NCBI GenBank assembly: GCA_002366685.1
Contig: DFBP01000094.1
Span: forward strand, 32,708-41,182
Length of the DNA: 8,475 bases
Direction: 5' to 3'
Origin: Rhodobacterales bacterium UBA3077
GTDB lineage: Bacteria > Pseudomonadota > Alphaproteobacteria > Rhodobacterales > Rhodobacteraceae
Part shown: positions 1 through 5,247 of the stretch, piece after piece
Layout: every line of letters begins with the position of its first letter
Numbering within the stretch: the first letter of the stretch is position 1
Position numbers and translations under genes: made by a program
The notes under the pieces: model-generated
What the model saw: only the letters and a program-made list of their open reading frames with translations
Told to the model about the DNA's origin: nothing
Databases searched by the model: none

Positions 1-917
1 CCTCGCAAATATATCAATCCTTCGCGCGCCCCTGTGGCACGGGCGGCAATGGTCATGCCCTCGACCAGCAGATCTGGGCGCTCGGTCAACAGAACTCGAT
101 CTTTAAAGGTGCCCGGTTCGCCCTCGTCAGCGTTACAGATAATAATCCGCCGCTCGGATGGTTCAGCCGCCGCGAAGCGCCATTTTTTGCCGGTTGAAAA
201 ACCCGCGCCGCCACACCCGCGCAATCCGGCGGCTTCGACTGTATCGATAATGCTGGCAGGTTTGGTCGCAATCGCCTTTTTGAGGCCCGCTTCCTTAGGG
301 ACGCTTCCAAGCAAAACGTCGCCACCAAGTCGGATATTGTTTTCGACCATTCCGATGGCCTGCTCATAAGGCGAGAGGTCATCCTTTGGACCATGGGCGA
401 TGTCTTCAGGTTGCTCACCGCGCTTGAGGGCGGCAACAATTTCCCGAGCGCGGGCCGGGGTTAGTTTGGTAACAACAACATCATTGATCATCGCAGCGGG
501 CGCTTGATCACACATGCCGATACAAGGCGTGGTCTCCAAAGAGAAAGCGCCATCAGCGGAAGTTTCCCCGACTTTCACCCCCAACTCTCTTTCAAATAGT
601 CCGGTAATCTCAGCGAGTCCTGCGAAGCGGTCAATAATATCATCACAAAGCCGAATGGTAATCCGGCCTTTTGGTGATTGTGACAAAAAGGAGTAAAAGC
701 TTGCGACCCCTTCAACCTGAACGCGCGACAAACCGGTTTGGGAAGCCACAACTTCCATCGTCTCACCCGATATCCAGCGAAATTGATCCTGAACATCCAG
801 CAAAATATCGAGCATCCGGTTCGGGTCGTTCTCAAATCTGGCACATATAGAAACAATCGCGGACGGCGGCGCTATCGCCTGATTGGCGCTCTCGGATTGA
901 TCGGGATTGTCGGCCAT
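1..917 (-). CDS. hoxF: HoxF-type diaphorase subunit of NAD-linked [NiFe] hydrogenase (NuoE-NuoF fusion), N-terminal part
   Basis: This gene encodes the flavin and NAD(H)-binding subunit of a cytoplasmic NAD-linked hydrogenase, which passes electrons between NAD and the hydrogenase module through FMN and Fe-S clusters. The reading frame is open from an ATG at 917 to the window edge (305 codons), so the C-terminus is missing. Residues about 20-165 are NuoE-like (thioredoxin-like [2Fe-2S] domain) with C91, C132 and C136. From about residue 185 it is NuoF-like, with the glycine-rich loop RGCGGAGFSTGKKW (233-246) and the FMN/NAD motif CNADEGEPGTFKDR (261-274). Fusion of the two modules on one chain points to HoxF rather than separate NuoE/NuoF or FdsG/FdsB. 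An in-frame TGA lies three codons before the ATG, and GAGGAG precedes it with short spacing, so the start is well fixed. Odd points: the second ligand position is Asp96 instead of Cys, and the loop has Cys where Arg is usual. A diaphorase for formate dehydrogenase remains possible because the partner genes are out of view. Confidence 0.85.
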   Translation of the reverse strand, partial: MADNPDQSESANQAIAPPSAIVSICARFENDPNRMLDILLDVQDQFRWISGETMEVVASQTGLSRVQVEGVASFYSFLSQSPKGRITIRLCDDIIDRFAGLAEITGLFERELGVKVGETSADGAFSLETTPCIGMCDQAPAAMINDVVVTKLTPARAREIVAALKRGEQPEDIAHGPKDDLSPYEQAIGMVENNIRLGGDVLLGSVPKEAGLKKAIATKPASIIDTVEAAGLRGCGGAGFSTGKKWRFAAAEPSERRIIICNADEGEPGTFKDRVLLTERPDLLVEGMTIAARATGAREGLIYLR

Positions 918-947
918 CGCTCCTCATTTCGGTTTGATCTACGATAT

Positions 948-997
948 TTGCTTGCGAGTCAGATTTATCGAAAATCAGTTAACTACCGATTGCTTGC
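948..997. repeat. Direct repeat TTGCTTGC, two copies 42 bases apart
   Basis: The octamer TTGCTTGC occurs at 948-955 and again at 990-997, each preceded by a similar CGAT-like context (ACGATAT and ACCGA). The period of 42 bases is close to four helical turns, so a dimeric or oligomeric regulator could bind both copies on the same face. The repeats lie about 30-80 bases upstream of the hoxF start codon. A role as operator or activator site is inference; an 8-base repeat in a gap this size could also arise by chance. Confidence 0.35.
977..984. promoter_or_regulatory. Palindrome AGTTAACT upstream of hoxF
   Basis: A perfect 8-base palindrome lies between the two TTGCTTGC copies, 60 bases upstream of the hoxF start codon. 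Loosely matching ATCG and CGAT flanks sit at 967-970 and 987-990. It may be a half of a regulator site or a chance match. I do not recognise a family for it. Confidence 0.2.
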
Positions 998-1001
998 CTT
1001 T

Positions 1002-1009
1002 GCAATTGC
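1002..1009. promoter_or_regulatory. Palindrome GCAATTGC upstream of hoxF
   Basis: A perfect 8-base palindrome whose centre is 25 bases from that of AGTTAACT. It sits just beyond the second TTGCTTGC repeat. On the hoxF strand it falls 85-92 bases before the start codon, a typical activator position. The assignment is speculative. Confidence 0.2.
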
Positions 1010-1293
1010 TATGTGGGCCTCTGCCGTTTCCGGAGTGATACTCGGTCGCTTTAACACGCAACTGGAAGTACTTTGATATGCTACTTTCCTGCGGGTTTTG
1101 GACCCCATGAAAAGAATACTACAGCCAAGCCAAAAATGTCACAAATGCAAACACTTACAGCATCCATTCGAAACGCAACTCACTGTTTGCCAGATTCCTG
1201 AAAAAGTTGTCCCAAATCAAAGAAAGCAGGCTTTTAACCGTGGTAAAAATCTGCGAAGGGACGACTCAAAATATAGCTGATGAAAGTGACGGC

Positions 1294-2865
1294 ATGGATC
1301 AAGGTTTTATCAACGTTAAAGAAATCGAAAAAACAGCCAAAGCCACGCGCGATGAATTGACCCGAATCGGTGTCGCTGTCCTGTTTATGGTCGGTATCAT
1401 GATCTATGCAGCCACCGTGATGGGGGACGGCCCCGGCGGCGTTATGCTGGTGGCTGCTGCCACTATTGGCGGCTACATGGCCATGAATATCGGTGCCAAT
1501 GACGTTGCCAACAATGTGGGCCCCGCGGTCGGGTCTCAAGCTATAACCCTGTTTGGCGCTATCATAATTGCGATAATTTTCGAATCGGCCGGGGCTTTGA
1601 TTGCTGGCGGAGATGTGGTCGGCACCATTAAAAAGGGCATTATTTCCCCTGACTTAATCCAATCCACCGACGAGTTTGTCTGGTTGATGATAGCCGCCCT
1701 TTTGGCGGCAGCGCTCTGGCTAAACTTCGCAACCTTTGTGGGGGCTCCGGTCTCTACAACCCACTCCATCGTCGGGGGGGTTCTTGGGGCTGGCATAGCC
1801 GCAGGCGGCATGGGCATTGCTGACTGGGAACAGGTTGGAAAAATTGTTGCAAGCTGGGTTATTTCGCCCGTTTTTGGCGGAGTCATTGCCGCTGCGTTTT
1901 TGTTAACGATCAAACGTACGATAAATTACCAACGGGATATCATTGGCTCTGCCAAACGTTTTGTACCGATCCTGATTGCGATTATGGCATGGTCTTTTGG
2001 TACTTATTTGGCCCTCAAGGGGTTAAAGAACCTGTGGCGAGTGTCCTTTTTGGAGGCGGTTGCGCTTGGTTTTGCAGTTGCCGTTCTCGTTTATGCAATC
2101 GCCCGATGGCGCATCGGGAAGGTTTCGGACAAGCTTCCGAATGATAAATCCAGTGTGAACAATCTGTTTACCATTCCGCTCATATTTGCGGCGGCAATGT
2201 TGAGCTTCGCGCATGGTGCCAACGATGTGGCAAACGCTGTGGGTCCTCTTGCGGGGATTGCGGATGCCCTTACCACCGGTGAAATATCGTCAAAAGCTTC
2301 TATTCCTATCTGGGTTATGCTGATTGGCGCGATCGGAATATCGCTTGGGTTGGCTCTTTTTGGCCCCCGTTTGATCCGGACCGTTGGCACCGAAATTACC
2401 GAACTGGATAAAACCCGCGCGTTTTGTATCGCGGTTGCAGCAGCCATTACGGTTATCATCGCCTCTCAATTGGGGCTTCCGGTTAGCTCTACACATATTG
2501 CGGTTGGCGGTGTGTTCGGGGTTGGCTTCCTTCGGGAATATTTGAAGCGGAACTATGCGGTGATGGTCGCCGATATTCGTGAGCACCATGTGGATGATCA
2601 CCCCGAGGAGGTTGAAGCGTTCTTAAAGCAATTTGAAGCCGCGAGCATAAGCGAGCGGACGATAATGCTGCGGGTCATGAAACAAGGCAAATCCGGCCTG
2701 ATTTATAAATCCGAACGAAGAGACCTGAAAAAAATTCATCGCGTAGAATTGGTGAAACGCAGCATGCTGCTGAAAATTGCGGGAGCCTGGGTCATAACCG
2801 TTCCCGCTTCAGGCCTATTATCTGCCATGTTTTTCTTTATGTTGCGCGGAATGCTGTTACCTTGA
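1294..2865 (+). CDS. PiT-family inorganic phosphate permease
   Basis: This is an inner-membrane secondary transporter that takes up phosphate, usually as a metal-phosphate complex with protons or with sodium (family knowledge). The 523-residue product has the duplicated PiT signatures. GANDVANN (67-74) pairs with GAPVSTTH (150-157) in the first half, and GANDVANA (308-315) pairs with GLPVSSTH (394-401) in the second. Many hydrophobic segments alternate with short loops. Residues about 412-490 form a long, charged, probably cytoplasmic segment before a last membrane helix (about 492-520). The length is near that of PitA (about 500). The frame is open upstream to a TTG at 1207, but I chose ATG 1294 because the protein from there begins with a normal polar N-terminus; the preceding GAAAG is a weak ribosome site. 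It is the first gene of a unit with the stress protein and a second phosphate carrier. Whether the ion is phosphate or sulfate is not settled by sequence. Confidence 0.9.
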   Translation: MDQGFINVKEIEKTAKATRDELTRIGVAVLFMVGIMIYAATVMGDGPGGVMLVAAATIGGYMAMNIGANDVANNVGPAVGSQAITLFGAIIIAIIFESAGALIAGGDVVGTIKKGIISPDLIQSTDEFVWLMIAALLAAALWLNFATFVGAPVSTTHSIVGGVLGAGIAAGGMGIADWEQVGKIVASWVISPVFGGVIAAAFLLTIKRTINYQRDIIGSAKRFVPILIAIMAWSFGTYLALKGLKNLWRVSFLEAVALGFAVAVLVYAIARWRIGKVSDKLPNDKSSVNNLFTIPLIFAAAMLSFAHGANDVANAVGPLAGIADALTTGEISSKASIPIWVMLIGAIGISLGLALFGPRLIRTVGTEITELDKTRAFCIAVAAAITVIIASQLGLPVSSTHIAVGGVFGVGFLREYLKRNYAVMVADIREHHVDDHPEEVEAFLKQFEAASISERTIMLRVMKQGKSGLIYKSERRDLKKIHRVELVKRSMLLKIAGAWVITVPASGLLSAMFFFMLRGMLLP

Positions 2866-2894
2866 GCGCAAAGGAAATGGGGGTGAGGTAAGGC

Positions 2895-3398
2895 ATGGAC
2901 AAAGAAACCGGCACGTTGACAGAACCCGCCCCTGCACGCCCCGTGCTTGTTGCGCTCGACTTTTCGACCGATAGCGAAGCCGCTTTCCTGTGGGGCGCGA
3001 AACATGCCGCGCTTATCTCTGCCCCCTTGATGGTTCTGCATGTTATCCATGATCCAGTTGAAAACCCCGGCTTCTATAACAAGGAAGGGGAGTCGACACT
3101 TTTGCCAATTGAGGACATCGCTGAAGAGAAAATGCAGGACTTTTTTCTGAACGTTGCCAAAGCGCAGCCACAACTCAAAAATGTGCAGCTCATTGACAGA
3201 AAACTGGCGATCGGGTTGCCAGCAGGCAGGATTGTCGAAGTCGCAAACAATGAAAATGCCCAGCTTATCGTGATGGGAACGCGAGGGAGAACCGGATTGT
3301 CAAATCTGCTTCTCGGTTCCGTTGCCAAGAAGGTGCTGCAACACGCTTCCGTCCCTGTTGTTGTTGTAAAAAGCGAACCGTCAGAGCCTGAGGACTAA
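2895..3398 (+). CDS. Universal stress protein (UspA family), single domain, ATP-binding type
   Basis: This is a soluble cytoplasmic alpha/beta protein of 167 residues. USP domains of this kind bind ATP and act as dimeric stress or energy-state adaptors (family knowledge). The chain opens with a short Pro-rich tail, then the first strand VLVALDFS (17-24), whose Asp22 is a usual nucleotide contact. The C-terminal half has the ATP motif G-x2-G-x9-G-S as G128, G131, G141 and S142. It ends on the strand VPVVVVKS (153-160) and a short acidic tail. The ATP motif places it with the nucleotide-binding branch rather than UspA proper. The ribosome site GAGGTAAGG lies just before the ATG. It sits 29 bases after pit and 9 bases before the Na/Pi gene, so it is probably co-transcribed with both. 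A role as a regulator of these carriers is inference from context. Confidence 0.9.
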   Translation: MDKETGTLTEPAPARPVLVALDFSTDSEAAFLWGAKHAALISAPLMVLHVIHDPVENPGFYNKEGESTLLPIEDIAEEKMQDFFLNVAKAQPQLKNVQLIDRKLAIGLPAGRIVEVANNENAQLIVMGTRGRTGLSNLLLGSVAKKVLQHASVPVVVVKSEPSEPED

Positions 3399-3407
3399 GC
3401 AAAAAAC

Positions 3408-5108
3408 ATGGACGCGCCCCTCGACCAGATTGCGCTTTTCACCGGTCTTTTCGGTGGTCTTGCTTTATTTCTGTTCGGAATGGACATAATGACCGACGCG
3501 CTAAAACGCGCTACCGGTCACTATCTGAAAGACATTTTGGCAAAACTCACCAGAAACCGCTTTATGGGCGTCGGCGTTGGTGCATTTGTTACTGTAATTG
3601 TGAACTCTTCGTCAGTGACTACAGTCATTCTAGTGGGGTTCATCTCGGCTGGTCTTTTGTCCATGGCGCAAAGTGTGAGCGTTATTATGGGCGCCAATAT
3701 CGGCAGCACAATTACGGCTCAAATTCTTGCTTTCAAGGTTTCCTCTATCGCGCTTCCCGCTATTACGGTTGGGTTCGCGGTGTCCTTTCTTGCGCCGAGC
3801 AAAGCGATCAAACAATATGGCCGGATGTTTTTAGGCTTCGGGTTTGTTTTTTACGGCATGAGCCTGATGAGTGATGCCATGGCACCGCTGCGGTCCCACC
3901 AACCGTTTCTGGATGTGTTGGTGAATCTGGACACAGCCATTGCAGCGGCGCTTGCCGGAGCCATTTTTACGGCGGTGATCCAATCATCGGCGGCAACCAC
4001 CGGCATAGTGATCGTTATGGCAGGTCAAGGTATTATCGACCTTGAAGCGGCCATTGCCATTGCGCTTGGCGCAAATATCGGAACCTGTGCAACTGCCGGT
4101 CTTGCCGCTATAGGAAAACCGCGCGAAGCTGTGCGGGCGGCTGTGGTTCATCTATTGTTCAACACCGCCGGGGTTCTGATCTGGATCGGTTTTATTCCCG
4201 AACTTGCCGCATTTGTTCAAGGCATTTCCCCGTCTTCAGAAAACCTGGTAGGTGCGGCCCGCGCTGCCGCCGATGCCCCGCGCCAGATTGCAAATGCGCA
4301 CACGATATTTAATATTGTTAACACCGCAATTTTTATTGGCTTTACAGCGCACATGGCGCGTTTGGTTGAGTGGCTCGTGCCGGACCGGCCATTGAAGATT
4401 GAAGAATCTGCCACGCCTAAATATCTCGACAAGCTTTTGCTTTCGACCCCTTCGGTTGCCCTCAACAATGTTCGGTTTGAACTTGATAGAATGGGGGATC
4501 AAGTTGTTGCGATGCTCAATAACGGCTTCACAGCCGCGATCCACCCTACGGCCCATGGGATGAGCGATGTCATCGCCCAAGATGTTTCTGTTGACGCCCT
4601 GCACCGCGCCATCGTGACCTATTTGGGTAAAGTCAGCAGCTCGGGACTAAGCGAAGCAGATGGCCGAGACGTGCTGGGCTTGCTGGAAGTCGCAAACAGC
4701 CTCGAAGACATTGGCGACCGCGTTGCGCTTGATATCGCCACATCGGCAAGAAAGCGGGTCGACGAGGGTGGAAAGCAGGATAAAAAGCGATTGGCCCAGC
4801 TTGAAAACATCCAACAAAATATCGTCACCTCGCTGAAAGATGCCATCCGGTCCGTCGTCCAGCACGACAGCGAACTGGCGTCTGATGTGCGCAAACGAAA
4901 AGTTGGTTTAAAGCGCCTTCGTCAAAAATTTGAACGTGGAAGCGCACATGCGTTGTCAGGCAGCAAGGCGAACCTGACCACTTACATCCGCGAAATGGAA
5001 CTGCTCGAAATTTTAAATTCTATCTTTCGAACCGCCCGCGCGATCGCTCGTGTCCAACTCGCGGAAGACAAAAGCAAGGATTCGGAAGGCGTCGAACAGG
5101 AAGATTAG
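3408..5108 (+). CDS. Na/Pi-cotransporter family protein with C-terminal PhoU-like domain
   Basis: This is an inner-membrane phosphate carrier of the Na/Pi-cotransporter (NptA/YjbB-like) family, 566 residues. Bacterial members with a PhoU-like tail have been linked to phosphate export as well as uptake, so direction is uncertain. The membrane part (about 1-325) has the inverted duplication expected: NSSSVTT (66-72) and QSSAATT (192-198), each followed by a GANIG motif (95-99 and 221-225). NAHTIFN (296-302) matches the conserved segment near the end of the carrier domain. Residues about 350-550 are a helical, charged PhoU-like region, with LEDIGDRVA-type helices and a heptad-like stretch rich in Lys, Arg and Gln. 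GAGGAC overlapping the end of the stress-protein gene can serve as ribosome site, about 13 bases before the ATG. The first QSS-type motif has Asn in place of Gln, a modest deviation. It is the last gene of the three-gene unit. Confidence 0.88.
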   Translation: MDAPLDQIALFTGLFGGLALFLFGMDIMTDALKRATGHYLKDILAKLTRNRFMGVGVGAFVTVIVNSSSVTTVILVGFISAGLLSMAQSVSVIMGANIGSTITAQILAFKVSSIALPAITVGFAVSFLAPSKAIKQYGRMFLGFGFVFYGMSLMSDAMAPLRSHQPFLDVLVNLDTAIAAALAGAIFTAVIQSSAATTGIVIVMAGQGIIDLEAAIAIALGANIGTCATAGLAAIGKPREAVRAAVVHLLFNTAGVLIWIGFIPELAAFVQGISPSSENLVGAARAAADAPRQIANAHTIFNIVNTAIFIGFTAHMARLVEWLVPDRPLKIEESATPKYLDKLLLSTPSVALNNVRFELDRMGDQVVAMLNNGFTAAIHPTAHGMSDVIAQDVSVDALHRAIVTYLGKVSSSGLSEADGRDVLGLLEVANSLEDIGDRVALDIATSARKRVDEGGKQDKKRLAQLENIQQNIVTSLKDAIRSVVQHDSELASDVRKRKVGLKRLRQKFERGSAHALSGSKANLTTYIREMELLEILNSIFRTARAIARVQLAEDKSKDSEGVEQED

Positions 5109-5247
5109 GCGCTCTTTCTGTCTGAAGCGTATTTTTGCGCCAGGCAAAATTCCAAAGATTTTCAACTATTAAGTGTCGCGCGGGGCACAGGTTCTCAATT
5201 ATAAAGTGGTAAATGCATATTTATCAATAATTTTAGAGGCTGGCGAA
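5109..5247. promoter_or_regulatory. Intergenic gap with likely promoter for the molybdenum hydroxylase operon
   Basis: This gap of about 140 bases lies between the Na/Pi gene and the hydroxylase operon. Its second half (about 5195-5240) is clearly AT-rich and contains TATAAA-like and AATAAT-like hexamers suited to a -10 element, but no -35 hexamer is convincing at 16-18 bases. AGAGGC about nine bases before ATG 5248 is the probable ribosome site. The change of function across the gap supports a separate promoter here; the exact start point is not visible. Confidence 0.4.
5133..5149 (+). terminator. Weak hairpin after the Na/Pi gene, possible terminator
   Basis: TTTTGC and GCAAAA form a 6-pair stem around a 5-base loop, 24 bases after the Na/Pi stop codon. 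The stem is AT-rich with only two G-C pairs, and no long T-run follows, so it would be a poor intrinsic terminator. An alternative pairing, GGCGC (5108-5112) with GCGCC (5137-5141), has a long loop. I list it because it is the only candidate between the two operons. Confidence 0.2.

Larger units (their letters stand above)
918..1293. promoter_or_regulatory. Divergent intergenic region between hoxF and the phosphate-transport unit
   Basis: This stretch of about 375 bases separates two divergently transcribed genes and must hold promoters for both. I see no supported gene in it. A 60-codon open frame around 1098-1280 has only a TTG or a weakly preceded ATG start and no recognisable content. The hoxF-proximal part carries a direct repeat and two palindromes, listed separately. 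I could not place a convincing sigma-54 (GG-N10-GC) element, FNR box or Pho box, and the sigma-70-like matches are too weak to report. The half nearer pit (about 1100-1290) is AT-rich and A-tract rich, as expected of an upstream leader. Confidence 0.6.

Noticed and set aside
575..856. 93-codon minus-strand open frame inside the hoxF region
   Set aside because: The HoxF frame on the same strand covers this segment and carries the conserved motifs; this is an out-of-frame shadow.
932..947. FNR-like site TTGAT near the hoxF start
   Set aside because: The second half should read ATCAA after four bases but reads GATAT.
1131..1155. Possible Pho box upstream of pit (ATGTCAC followed by AAATGCAAACA)
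   Set aside because: Only the first half resembles CTGTCAT; the second half at the right spacing does not match.
1098..1280. 60-codon plus-strand open frame with a CxxC pair in the hox-pit gap
   Set aside because: It has a TTG or weakly preceded ATG start, no recognisable domain and no ribosome site, and lies where promoters are expected; a chance frame is more likely.
1207..1293. Longer N-terminus for the Pit protein from TTG 1207
   Set aside because: The start is a rare codon without a ribosome site and the added residues look unlike coding sequence; ATG 1294 fits better.
5173..5247. Longer N-terminus for the hydroxylase large subunit from GTG 5173
   Set aside because: It would place 25 residues ahead of the Tat signal; ATG 5248 has a ribosome site and gives a normal signal peptide.
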